Assembly: GCF_004337985.1 (NCBI RefSeq)
Contig: NC_043742.1
Coordinates: 2,590,176 to 2,654,175, forward strand
Reading direction: 5' to 3'
DNA length: 64,000 nt
DNA from: Pyricularia pennisetigena
Taxonomy: Eukaryota > Ascomycota > Sordariomycetes > Magnaporthales > Pyriculariaceae
Shown: in pieces, positions 11,277-21,957 of the stretch
Position numbering within the stretch: position 1 is the first letter of the stretch
Layout: each line of letters opens with the position of its first letter
Made by a program: the position numbers and the translations under genes
The notes under the pieces: generated by a model
The model's input: only the letters and a program-made list of their open reading frames with translations
Database searches by the model: none
Told to the model about the DNA's origin: nothing

Positions 11277-12624
11277 ATGCCTGGTTTAGTCAAATCCGGT
11301 TCCACGCTCGCCGAGCCGATCGTTGACCAGGCAATATTCCCAGATGGCATCAAAACCTCAGGCCAACATGCACCGGTCTACTCAGACATTCGCCCATACG
11401 AGGACTTTCCGAAAGAGATAACAGGTATCACAGCATGGGATGCCAAAGACTTCGTTGACAGCCCTGAGAAATGGAAGTATTCTCTCTCCAACGAGGAGGT
11501 AGCCGAGATTGGGGCGGCGGCTGACCGTTACATTGAGTCTGGTCAACAACTGACTGCCATGTCCAAGGTGCGCATCGCTATTGCGATTCAAAGAGAACAG
11601 CTACGTGTTTGCTGACGGGGCACTACTGAGCAGAACCTATTCGAGTTGCCAACTTTGGCGTCTCGCATGAAGACCCTCAAAGCACAGCTCCTAGATGGCC
11701 AGGGGTTCTGGCTGTTCAAGAACATACCAGTGCAGGAATGGGGGCTGCAAAAGTGTGCAACAGCGTACATGGGCCTTGGCGCTCACCTCGGTTACTTTGT
11801 TAGCCAGAACGGTCGGGGCCATGTTCTGGGGCATGTCAAGGACCTCGGTGAGGACCCAACCAAGACTGATAGGGTGCGCATCTACCGGACCAACGCCAGG
11901 TGAGGCTTCTCTCCCCGACTTGGGCAAGTGCGAGCAGCAGCAGTTGTTGTCAGAATTACAAACTGATCAAAACAGACAATACTTTCACACAGACGCTGCC
12001 GATCTCGTCGGACTGCTCTGCATTGCCCGTTCAATGGAAGGGGGCGAAAGCGACATAGTGTCTCAACACCGAGTCTGGAACGTCTTGCAGAGAGAATATC
12101 CCGAGGTTGCCAGGTTATTCACCCAGCCCATATGGTATCTCGACCGTAAGGGTGAGATGTCCGAGGGACAGGAGCCCTGGATCCGCGCGAGCGTGTTCTA
12201 CCTCGACGATGAAGGGCAACTGTATGGCAAGTTCGACCCTAACAACGTCACTTCACTCGCAAGGTACAACAGCGGGCCCGACGCCAAGATCCCGCCACTG
12301 AGCGAGGAGCAGAAAACGGCCATTGATGTGCTGGAAAAAGTATGCAAGCGGGAGAGCCTCCATATGATCCTGCAACCGGGCGACATCCAGTGGTTGAGCA
12401 ACCAGCACGTATTCCATGCAAGGACAGCATACACCAACTGGCCAGAAGGATCCGTGGACGAGCAAGGCAGGCCGAGGCCTGCGAGACATTTGATGAGGCT
12501 GTGGTTGTCGGTGCCGACCAGTGAAGGTGGATGGAAGTTGCCGTACCCAGATTCGCACAGGAAGAAACGAGGTGGAATCCAGGTCGACGACACGGCGCCG
12601 ATTTGTCCATTGGATGCAGAATGA
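11277..12624 (+). CDS. TfdA/TauD-family Fe(II)/2-oxoglutarate dioxygenase
   Basis: The model has three exons (11277-11567, 11634-11899, 11976-12624) and gives 401 aa. The introns are 66 and 76 bp with GTGCGC..CTGAC..CAG and GTGAGG..CTGAT..CAG. The ATG at 11277 is used; the GTG before it is not. The protein has QGFWLFKNIPV, the HTD iron motif (H190, D192), a distal His in NQHVFHART (H333) and a C-terminal Arg in RHLMRLWLS that would bind 2-oxoglutarate. This is a complete TauD-type core. Such fungal enzymes hydroxylate small organic acids or sulfonates using O2 and 2-oxoglutarate, probably in the cytosol. The substrate cannot be read from the sequence. The acidic/neutral N-terminal 95 residues are typical of fungal members. 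Confidence 0.9.
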
Positions 12625-13519
12625 TGAAGAAGATGGCGGGAAGATTCGAGGTAGTCAGTTCGTGAGCCAGTGTTTAGCCGCGCGGGTTTCTATTTACTGC
12701 TTCGCCTTCATTTCGAGGGGGCTGTCTGGTCTTTGATCTTGCCGTTGAGAACTGGCAGTTTTGAGGACAGAAAATGTCAGATCCCGTCCAGGCTCGGAAT
12801 CGAAATTCCGGCTTGATTGGCTCTCATTGTTTGGGGACCAAAATCTGTCAGCGCTTCGCCAATTGCAGCTCCACCCAGTGCCGCGCTTAAGCACGTGACC
12901 CGCAGTCGCACAACAGCGCTCGCATGCACCTTTTGTGGTTGCCATCCAGTGAAACGCAATCTCCAACATTTGCGGCATTGCTTCTGAAACGGCAAAGAAC
13001 AGGTTCCTTCACCAGTCAATTCTTTTGTTCCCAATTTAGCTCAACAGTCGTCGCCATGATTGGAGTTTAACTCGTCTGCTTCTCACATTCTCTTTGTACA
13101 TGGGGTCAAGTGATGGTTTCCCTCCCATTGTCATTGTTTGTCTCGCATTGGTGTTGCATTGGCAATCAGGGAAGTCAAACTTCCGTTCATTTGTGGCGAC
13201 TGGACCCTGTCTTGCTTGCTCAACCTCCTTGACACAAAAGAAGCCTGCTCAACTTTATGCCCCAATGTTCTGATTTCAATAGCCTGTTCATTATTTTGCT
13301 TCTATACACCCATTGCCTCTTTTCCTTTTCTTTTCCTTTTAGTCGAGTTTGTTGCCATTATTTTCTATATTGTACGCTACAGCGCTGAAACCATAGACAA
13401 TTCTACATCCATTTGATCTTCGCGGCATCTGTGCCATCTACTATCTTTACTTCTGAAACCACCCACCAGGATTTATCCATACAATACAACCTTCACAGCC
13501 AGAGCCAGAGCAGTCCAGG
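12625..13519. other. intergenic, promoter/5'UTR of the next gene
   Basis: About 0.9 kb with no credible frame. Toward its right end it becomes pyrimidine-rich (for example 13316-13342, runs of C/T), as is common in fungal promoters and 5' leaders, and so probably belongs to the gene starting at 13520. Confidence 0.5.
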
Positions 13520-15718
13520 ATGGAAGCACTTCAAAGACTTCGCACCGCGCGAAGCGAAACCAACCTACGGCGCAAGCCCGTATCACCGATTCCTCCGCTC
13601 CCGAGCCAGCCTCTGCCGCCCTACTCATCCTCGAAACCGTACGATAAAGACGCCGCCCTTGGCCTAGGCATCCAAACCTATATAGTCCCAGTGGACGGAT
13701 ACGATTCAGACGGCGGCCGTCGCGACGCGTGGAATGAAGACAACGCGCCTGGGACGAGCCAGAGGCCAATGATGCCGCTTCCCCTACGTATTCCTGGACG
13801 TCGGGCTCCTTCACCGGCCCCGCAGACACCACAAACCACGACGCAAGTACGCCATGAAGTTCAGGTTGAGACGCAGACGCATGCGCACGTTCAGATGATG
13901 GCGGAGACGGTTTCCCCAGAAGAGGTTCCAGGACTCACCCCAAGCATACAGGCGAAACCAGGCGCCTTCATGAGCAGAAGCAGACCTACCTCGCCATCAC
14001 CGATCTCTCTCAGTCCCGCCACACCAGACAGTGCATCTGGCGTCTTCCCCTCCACCGAGACCGAGGAGGCAGCAGCCGCCCCGGCCAAGAAGAACTTCTT
14101 CAAGAACGCAGCAGACGAGACGGCCTTTTTTGCCAGCGGGCTCATTTCCCACCCGGCCGAGTCTACCAAGCACTATACCATCTTGCGCCACTCGGCTGGC
14201 ATTGTTATGTACAAGGGCCCAGAGACTTCGGTCACCATCTCCATCTTCTCGTCGGAACCGCTACCTGTGGACCGTACGCTGTGGCTGCAGCAGCGCGGCT
14301 TCTCGGGCGACAAGGGCATGAAGCTCAAGACGTTGGTTGGCGCGACGGGATCCTGGATCAACGTGACGCCTGTTTCGCATGTCGATGTGTCTGCGGTGCC
14401 AGAGGGCGACGAACGGGCTTTCCAGAGAGATAGTGCCAAGTGGCTCAAGAAGGCGGCCAAGGCCGGCGGTAAGGTCAGCAAGCACGTGTGGCGAGAGACG
14501 CACGTCGTGAGGATCCCCGCCGCCGCCGAGGACGGCTACTTCCGCATCATCCTGTGCGCCTCGTCCAGCAGCAGCTCCAGCGATCACTACGCGCAGAGAA
14601 CATCGCCGTATTATGACGACGGCACAGTACGCCCGCCACCCAAAAAGAAGACGCTGTGCTGCAGCCCCGTCTTCCGGATCTTGAGCGCCAGCAAGGACGT
14701 GAGCGTCCTGCGCGGTGCCAGCGTGACCACCATGCCCCTCGAGATGGGCATCAAGGTTGCCAGCACGGTCGGCATCGTATACGCGAGCAAGTACACCAAA
14801 CCTGTCACCATGGCTGCCGGTGCGGCGCAGGGTCGGGCTGCCACCATGGTGACCAAGAAGATCAAGCATTCCGAGACGATTGCCAAGGTCGGCATGAAGG
14901 CTTACGACAAGTCCGGGATGCAAGGGCGTCTCGTCGAGGCCAACAACAGGTACAACGCGGAGCACGCGGCAGGCAGGTACAATACCATTGGTCAGAGGCC
15001 TGCTGTGTTTGGCGAGAACACTGTCGGTCCCGACGAGGGACCGGAGCAACCGTTCCCAATCAAGTTTGGTGGCAAGGTGGTCAGGGGAACTGGGAGGGGC
15101 GCCAGCGAGCTGAGCATGCCGACTGCGAACCTAGACGACGTTCCCGAGGAAATGCGCCAGCGTCTTCGGGGTGTCTACTTTGGCTGGGCATGCGTGCAGC
15201 CGAACGGCAGTAAGAAGGCACAGCCACTAGACGAGGCCATCGACCCAGACTGGCACGAGGCGATCATAACGGTCGGGGTGCCGACGCACAGCGTCAACCC
15301 GGCCGTCGTGACGCAACGCCCGATCGTCACGGTGCACCTTGTCAACGACTTTGGGCCGGGCGTCACCTTTTTCGATGCTAGAATGAAGCTCGTCGTTATG
15401 GGCTACCTGCGCCCGACCCTGACAGGGAACGGCACAACGGCTCCCCCACCGTTGGAGCAGCACCTGCACTGCCTCGCCATGGACAGGATGCTGACGCTGG
15501 GCAGCCTAGCGCGAGAGGCGTGGGCTCCCGAGGTGGCGAAGGACCAGATCCGGGAGCTGAAGAACGCGAGGACGTTTTCTGATCGTCTGGTCGGCGCGAG
15601 GGATAAGGCGCAGATGCAGTTTGACCGCGTGCCGGTGCACCTGCTCGGTGTGCGGACCGATGCCGCTGGTTTGATGGATCAGGCTCACGGAAACGGAGGG
15701 TACTGGATCTCAAGGTGA
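13520..15718 (+). CDS. large protein with C-terminal riboflavin-kinase-like domain
   Basis: A single exon encodes 732 aa. Residues 1-185 are Pro/Ser/Thr-rich and probably disordered. Residues ~190-500 form a fungal region I cannot name, with Ala/Lys-rich helices around 410-470. Residues ~508-630 match riboflavin kinase: PFPIKFGGKVVRGTGRG, then the PTAN motif (534-537), GVYFGWACV and a final VMGYLRP. Riboflavin kinase makes FMN from riboflavin and ATP. Here the Glu that acts as general base, usually in an E-V/T-H-[IV] context, is Thr604 (V-T-V-H). The loop before it is also rewritten. Catalysis is therefore doubtful, and a binding or scaffold role is more likely. It is too long to be the ordinary ~200-aa FMN1 enzyme. 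The gene starts at the first Met of the frame, after a pyrimidine-rich leader. Confidence 0.8.
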   Translation: MEALQRLRTARSETNLRRKPVSPIPPLPSQPLPPYSSSKPYDKDAALGLGIQTYIVPVDGYDSDGGRRDAWNEDNAPGTSQRPMMPLPLRIPGRRAPSPAPQTPQTTTQVRHEVQVETQTHAHVQMMAETVSPEEVPGLTPSIQAKPGAFMSRSRPTSPSPISLSPATPDSASGVFPSTETEEAAAAPAKKNFFKNAADETAFFASGLISHPAESTKHYTILRHSAGIVMYKGPETSVTISIFSSEPLPVDRTLWLQQRGFSGDKGMKLKTLVGATGSWINVTPVSHVDVSAVPEGDERAFQRDSAKWLKKAAKAGGKVSKHVWRETHVVRIPAAAEDGYFRIILCASSSSSSSDHYAQRTSPYYDDGTVRPPPKKKTLCCSPVFRILSASKDVSVLRGASVTTMPLEMGIKVASTVGIVYASKYTKPVTMAAGAAQGRAATMVTKKIKHSETIAKVGMKAYDKSGMQGRLVEANNRYNAEHAAGRYNTIGQRPAVFGENTVGPDEGPEQPFPIKFGGKVVRGTGRGASELSMPTANLDDVPEEMRQRLRGVYFGWACVQPNGSKKAQPLDEAIDPDWHEAIITVGVPTHSVNPAVVTQRPIVTVHLVNDFGPGVTFFDARMKLVVMGYLRPTLTGNGTTAPPPLEQHLHCLAMDRMLTLGSLAREAWAPEVAKDQIRELKNARTFSDRLVGARDKAQMQFDRVPVHLLGVRTDAAGLMDQAHGNGGYWISR

Positions 15719-16435
15719 TTGGTCTCCTACTAATGAGGTTGTGTTGAGGAGAGTTGAGAGCTGGTCTGAAAGACTTTTTTTTTTTTTTTGAACTTTGTGA
15801 TGAAGAAACGACTGATCCGGACTTTATACTTTGAATATCCGGCTGATTGCATATCTGGTTTTGGCGAACTGCTGAAGCTGGACTTCGTACTTGTAGCGTT
15901 TTGTTCGGCATGTAGCATATTGGGCAAGGAGTTGGTGTCATTCAAATAATTCAGATTTTACTTTTTTTCGAAACCATTTACAAAACTTTCTTAGGAATAC
16001 CTAGCGCAATCTTAGCCCCCTGGATTCGAATCATTTTCGTCAGAAACTTGATGCCGCGATTTAATGCAGCTAAGCCCTCCTAGCTGTCTGCTAATCGATC
16101 GTACTGGCGCAAGCTGCTACTACGCTGTACTCCCGTACAAAGCTTACAGGGTAGATCCGATTCAGGGGCAGGCAGTACCCCGCCTGCACCGCCAACGCGC
16201 ACGGGCCATGCTCACCGTTACCGTCATTGTCCCATGGATGATGCACTGGGTTGACTGGCATGGAGGGGCGGCTAAGCGGCGCGTTTGATCAGGGTAAATT
16301 CCAGGCATACGGCTTTCGATTCGAGTTAGCAGGCTGCTGACGGCACTGGAATTGTGGAATTGTCGAGGATAAAAGAGCGTACTTCCTCCAAAGGAAAATA
16401 CTGTCTGTCTTTTGCATATCTCAAGCGCCGGCAGA

Positions 16436-16475
<40 letters not shown>

Positions 16476-16483
16476 TTGAGAAG
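15719..16483. other. intergenic between two plus-strand genes
   Basis: About 0.77 kb without a credible frame. It holds short T runs (15777-15789) soon after the upstream stop and a perfect T18/A19 palindrome (16436-16472) just before the twinfilin start. Confidence 0.5.
16436..16472. repeat. T18-A19 homopolymer palindrome
   Basis: Eighteen T are followed directly by nineteen A, ending 11 bp before the twinfilin ATG at 16484. It is self-complementary and could form a hairpin in DNA or, if transcribed, in the 5' leader. Poly(dA:dT) also excludes nucleosomes. Homopolymer lengths are prone to sequencing error. Confidence 0.9.
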
Positions 16484-17678
16484 ATGCAGTCCGGAATCTC
16501 AGGCAAGCTCCCCACTCATTACTTCTTCCACTTGTTAGCTCACCAGCCCTCTCTCCGTAGCTTCTGGCCGCCCTCGAGCTAACGCCAAGACATCCCAACA
16601 GCCTCACAGGAGCTCACGGCGGAGTTCAACAAACTCCTCTCCTCACCTTCGAACTTTGCACTCCTTGCTACTATCTCGTCCGAATCCCTCAAGCCCGTCA
16701 CCCTCCTGACCTCGTCGCCATCCTCCTCCTTCGACGACAACCTGAACGATCTCCTCGCGCCACACCTCAAGCCAAATGAAGCGCTCTACATTCTCCTGCG
16801 CCGCCACGATGCTGCCCCGCACCTCGTAGCGATCACTTACATACCGGATCTGGCGCCCGTGCGGCAGAAGATGCTCTTCGCGTCGACCCGCTTGACGCTG
16901 GTTCGCGAGCTCGGCTCTGAGCATTTCCGTGACACCGTCTTTGCAAACTCGGCCGAGGAGCTGACCCCGCAGGGCTTCAAGAAGCAGGATGCTCACAGCG
17001 ACATGGCTGCTCCGCTTACTGAGGAGGAGCGGACTCTTGGGGCGGTTAAGCGCGCCGAGCAAGAGGCTGGCGCTGGTACCGGTGTCAGAGAGATCCATCT
17101 CAGCAAGAACCTGAACATGCCGATCGATGAGGAGGCCTTGCAGGCGCTCAAGGAGCTGGCGGATGAGAACGGGACCAGGACTCTTGTGATGATGGTAGGT
17201 TCTGGCGTGTTCCAGCCAACAGGGAAGTTTGATGATGTGACATTGTGCTGACCGGGGCGGCTGGTGACATCACGTATAGAAAATCAACCCCGAGACCGAG
17301 ACCGTTGAGAACCTTGCGACTTCGGCCACCCCGGGCACAATCAGCGAGCTTGTGTCCGAGATTTCGGCTACGGAGCCGCGCTTCACCTTTTACCGCTACA
17401 CCCATCAGCACGGCGGCGAGACGCAGCGCCCGATCCTATTCTTCTACACATGCCCGACCAGCACCACTGGCAGGGTGGCCATCAAGTTCCGCATGTTGTA
17501 CCCGCTGATGAAGCGCGCCGTGCTGACGGCGGCCGAGAAGGAAACAGGCGTTGTGCCGGAGAAGAAGTTTGAGGTCGAGGAGACGAGCGAGATCACGGAG
17601 GAATCTGTGCTGTCCGAGCTGCACCCTCAGGTTGAGCAAAAGAAGGCGTTCAGCCGGCCCAAGAGGCCTGGTCGCTGA
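16484..17678 (+). CDS. twf1: twinfilin, actin-monomer-binding protein with two ADF-H domains
   Basis: The model has three exons (16484-16502, 16602-17194, 17280-17678) and gives 336 aa, the usual twinfilin length. The protein starts MQSGISASQELTAEFNKLL. ADF-homology domain 1 spans about residues 5-135, and domain 2 about 175-310, including ENGTRTLVMMKINPETE, PRFTFYRYTH and RVAIKFRMLYP. A basic tail (AFSRPKRPGR) follows, as in twinfilins that bind capping protein or lipids. Twinfilin sequesters ADP-actin and regulates barbed ends at actin patches. Intron 1 (99 bp) begins GC rather than GT (GCAAGC..CTAAC..CAG). It is required to join the 6-codon first exon to the domain. Intron 2 (85 bp) is GTAGGT..CTGAC..TAG. 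Confidence 0.93.
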
Positions 17679-18115
17679 TTGGGCGATTCAAATTGGGGTG
17701 CCACACTGGGATTTCCCTTGCAAGTTAACGATGTAATGAGTTGCCAACTCTGCAGGCAGCCTTGGCTGGCATTTCCGAAGTTTACGAGCACCCAGATAGT
17801 TCTCTAGGAGATAGAGCGTTGTGGAGTTAAATCGACATCTCTTCAATGCCACCACCCTTGTTGAATTCTTCTCCGAGGCATTTCCTTGCATGAAGCTCAA
17901 CTTGCGTATATGCAGCGCGAGGTGCCCAAAGGCGAAAATGTTTATGCCAAAACAAACAATCCAATCGGAATGTCCCCATTACTAGGCTCGGCCTCTTCCG
18001 GTGGCTCTTTTTTTTTTTTTTTTTTTTTTTTCCCTCAACATCTGCAACATCAAAAGTCTTTCTCTCAACGTCTAAGAATCCTATCATCAACATATCTGAG
18101 CAGCCGACAAAACCA
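17679..18115. other. intergenic between convergent genes, with poly(T)
   Basis: A 437-bp space between the 3' ends of twinfilin (+) and the carrier gene (-). It contains 24 T at 18008-18031. No gene is seen. It must hold both 3' UTRs and poly(A) sites. Confidence 0.6.
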
Positions 18116-19270
18116 CTAATCGTTGTACTCGCCGCCAGAGAGTGAAAATGGTCCTCTCGTCTCGAGTTTCTCCTTGAGGTATTCGTACACCGTAAAGGTG
18201 ACAGCCTGTCCCGGAGCAACACGCATGATGCGCGGCGTGATGCCCTTGTAGAATGCGTGCATGCCTTCTTGCCTGTTTCAAATCAAAGGGTGGGTGTTGT
18301 TGTATCGTCAGTCTCCACTGCTCTCAAATTTGTGGACAAGCAACCAGAAGCGGGGGGTTCCACCGCGAGCTAGCCAGTCAATCAATCAATCCACTTGGAT
18401 TCCGCGTCAAAAGCAAAAAAAAGAAGAAAAAAATAAAAATAAAAAAACTCACCTGAACATCTCGCCGGAAATCTGTGAAATCCTCTTGAACGCGCTGACG
18501 CCCTCGACGGCCGGCGCCTTTTGCAGCCTCGTCTTGATGGTGTCGATGGGCGCGTTGCTGAGCGGTCCCATGGCGCCCGACACCAGGCCGATCAGGGTGG
18601 TCTGGTAACCGGGGAGCGTGGTGCCGTTGTACTGCGGCTGCCACTCGGACAGCTTCCCCTTGAAGTACGTGTAGGCGGTGAAGTTGACGGCCTGGTTGGA
18701 GCCCTGGCGCAGGGCCGTCAGCGACACGCCGCGGTACAGGGCGCCGAAGCCTTCCTCCTTGACGACGGTGTAGAGGGCGTGCGCGGCGTTGCGGTACTTT
18801 GGTATGTCGAGCGGGTCGGCCATGCTGTGGTGCTGCGCCTGCAGCCTGATCTTGATGACCTCCATGGGCGTGACGACGGCGACGGCCTCGGTGACGCCCG
18901 CCGCCAGCCCCGCCAGGAAGGTCGCGCGGCCCGTCACCCCGCCTGTCTCCTTATCGGCCAGCAGCTGCTTGTACGCCTCGAAGCTCGTGAACCGGATCGC
19001 CATCTTGGGCACAATGCCCGTCAGCACCGCGCCCAGGCCCTTGTACAGACCCAGCGGCGTCTCCTTCTTGATGATGGCCGCGCCCGTGCTGAGAAAGCCG
19101 CGCTTGGGTGCCCCGGGCTGCCGCCCCCGTCGCGACAGCTGCATCCGCACCTTGATCGTGTCGAGCGGGTGGCACGCCAGAGCCTCCATCATGCCGGCGC
19201 CGCCGCCTGCGATTAGGTTGACGGCGGCAGAGGGCGGCGGCTTGCCGTCTTTGCTGACCTTTGTCGCCAT
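18116..19270 (-). CDS. SFC1: mitochondrial succinate/fumarate carrier (SFC1/ACR1 type)
   Basis: The model has two exons (19270-18453 and 18272-18116) and gives 324 aa. The 180-bp intron is GTGAGT...CAG. Three repeats carry the mitochondrial carrier signature: PLDTIKVRMQ, PMEVIKIRLQ and PIDTIKTRLQ. Details such as ALACHPLDTIK, GLGAVLTGIVPKMAIRFTSFEAYK and SNQAVNFTAYTYFK match SFC1 rather than other carriers. In yeast SFC1 exchanges cytosolic succinate for mitochondrial fumarate and is needed for growth on acetate or ethanol. The second exon carries the end of repeat 3 (GITPRIMRVAPGQAVTFTVY) and the C-terminus, ending EYND. Start is the first Met, just before AAVNLIAGGGAG. Confidence 0.92.
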
Positions 19271-21957
19271 CTTGTCTCTTTGTTTTTTTTTCTTTGTTTA
19301 GTCCCGCCTTGGGCGTCGTGCCTGGCAATGTTGGTATTCTGGATTGGGTTTATGAGGAAAAGCTTGCGTTGCTGGAGGGTATAGGATGTGGAGGGGTTCA
19401 GCGAGGTCGAGCGCTGGGATGGTTGTGACGTTTTCGAAGTCGGCGCATGCAGGACCAAGGCTGTCAGGGTGATGGGTTCGAGCGCAAGCTGAAAGGAGCA
19501 AGAAAACCAAGGCCAGGTAGGTATTACAAGACGAGAGACGTTTTGCTCGCGCGTCTGTTCACCAGGGAAAATCGTGGAGCTCAAGCAACTTTCACGTGTT
19601 CGTCCCGAGTTGCAAAAAAAGGGCTGCCGATGCTGCAAGTGGGCAGGGGTATCTCCTAGCGCCTTTTTGTCTCTGCGAAACCTGTAACAGCGGGATGGAC
19701 GTTCCAAGAGAATCGGATTTTGTGTGCACTCTGAGGTGTCAGTTATTGTTGTCCAAAGGTAATGCTCGCCGAAGTGAAAGGGTAGAACCGGTGAATCGTC
19801 ATGAAGAGAAATGGTAACAAGAGTTTTTTTTTTTAAGAAATTAAAAATCAAGGGGCTAGTGGACTTAGAATATAAGAGTGAACTAGAAAAGTATAGCTCA
19901 AGGGCCTCAGGTTGATGCAAGCTCTGCTCTAGAGGTATCACATGCAGAAAAGTGATGTAAGTCAGCTTGTCCAGGGGAAGCTACCTTTTGGAGCTATCAA
20001 ACCACACAAGCGCAGGAATTGCACCAAGAGCCCGAACAGGGGGGGGGACCAGAAGCCGAGGGGTAAATAAAGTATCAGCTAAAAACAACACGACCAGGGA
20101 AAACAAAAGAACCGAAAATGGAAGGAAATCCCATTCAAAGAAATACGGGCTCAGGTGAGCAAACTTGTCCCTGTCCCTCCCTCCCTCCCTTAAGCCGCGT
20201 CCCCTCCCAAGGGCGTTTTTGGAGTAAGTAAACGGGGGAGGGAAAAAGGACCGCGGGCGTCCCACATTGGCGGTCCAGAACAGACCAAAAAGTTACCTTT
20301 CGCCCGGCCGTGGCATAGTCACCATGAGATCAGCTGTCACGGGCGCATGTCGTATCCCGTAGAATCCAGGGGGGATGTGTCTTTTTTGTGTCTTTCAAAT
20401 CACATCATTCACGTCTCGGGTATACTCGATGCTATTTTTACATCCTGTGTTTCCCCGTGTACAAATGTCCTCTCTGGCGAAGAGGGGGGGTTTGCAAGCT
20501 TTTTGTGTGCCTCTTACAAAGTGCGTGTCGCTATTGTACAGCGTTGTCTTGGTTTGAATAATGGCCCGTAGCCGGAGCACGTGGTAGAGTGATTTGACAG
20601 CCGTGTCGTGAAAGCTTTCCAGGGAGAATTAAATGTCAATGGGCGAACTACCGGCCGGTACTTGATGCTGAAGGTACCTACCTGGTGTATGCTCTGCCAG
20701 AACTAAGCCGTACACCAAGTACCTACCTACGTTAATTCACCAGGCCAGCTTCGGCCAGGCGGCAGCCACTCCAGAGTACCTTTGGGTGGGTTTGTTGTCA
20801 ACGAGAACAGGTCGACAGTGGTAGAAACCAATAGGAAATGTCCAATTGAATTGGCCAGGAACGTGACCCTTTCTCCCACTTCCAAACCTGAGTTACAATT
20901 CAAAGCCCATGTGAAAGAGGGACCCAGAGTGGAAAAGAAAAGTGACGTAACGCCGAATAAGCGCGATGATAACCGACGCCGAAGCCGACCTCTCTCCACT
21001 TGTTTCTTGCCTGTCTCTCCGCTTGCCCATTTTGCGGGGGAGGGGCGGTGCATCTTTTTCCTTTTTTCGCTGTAGGATTTAGAGCTCCAAAAAGACAATT
21101 GTGGGGAAAGGAAAAAAAAAAAAAAAGGAGCCAACCACTAATTACTACCCGGAGACTTGTCTTTAACAAGAAAGCTGAACATAATCGGGCAACTTCGGGA
21201 TAAGTGGTTTTGTTTTTGGGGGGGAATTCAAACATGCCGAGGCACGGGGAATAAGACCAAAACACATTGCCAGAAAACCCTGCTGCCGCAATATTCCCCA
21301 GGTTTTCTGAATTGAGTGCTTTCTCGGAAACCGATGGAGACAAGTCTCGTAAACCGAGACGCCGAAATTGGAACACTCTTGAAAGATCCCAGAGCCTGTC
21401 CTGTTAAACGTGTGCCGTACATACCTTTGAGTAACACATCTAATGTCTCTAGGTTCCATCCGAGGTCTGTTAGTCTGATATGACAGGCAAACCCAAGTAC
21501 CGCTTACTCACAACCAAGCCAAGGCCCTCATCTTGTACATCTTTCCGAGTGCATGTTTCAGAGCCAAGATTCAGGTTGCCTACTGAGAGGAGCATGAGTA
21601 TATTTAAATCAAGGGCATAGGGTGATGAATCTGCCGTGGCTTATCATCGTCTAACAGTCTCATTCTTTTATGGGGACACTAGGTCTTGGTACCTGCAACC
21701 AGACCATGTCGTCACACTCGACGCCGAATGGACAAAATGAGTAATATTCCAACATTGGTATACTTCTAGCAACCCACCCAAAAAAAACCAACCGACAAAC
21801 GCCAACATCCAAATTTTGACCATGTAGCGCCCAACTCCGCCGTACAGAACAAGATGCTTATCAACAAAACAGCGCTATGACGTGGCCGAATCTTCCAAAA
21901 AAAAGACACCTATGCGTAAGATGAAAGACGCGATATGAAAACAACAAGCACAACATC
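19271..21957. other. long intergenic region, no gene recognised
   Basis: About 2.7 kb between the carrier start and the SCON-2 stop, with only chance-like frames. It contains homopolymer runs (G9 at 20040-20048, A16 near 21112-21127), CCCT repeats (about 20167-20190) and TACCTACC blocks (20673-20730) that flank GGTGTA/TACACC as an imperfect inverted repeat. It probably includes the long promoter and leader of the carrier gene and the 3' region of SCON-2. Confidence 0.5.

Noticed and set aside
12890..13000. A possible tRNA or other structural RNA
   Set aside because: I looked for the GGTTCRANNCC B-box with a matching acceptor stem here and elsewhere in the window and found none that folds.
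14261..15049. A 262-codon minus-strand frame opposite the riboflavin-kinase-like gene
   Set aside because: It is an antisense shadow: its composition is His/Arg/Leu-rich and no family pattern is present.
19213..19941. A 242-codon minus-strand frame upstream of the carrier gene
   Set aside because: It overlaps the carrier start in another frame and runs through its leader and promoter. It has no motif.
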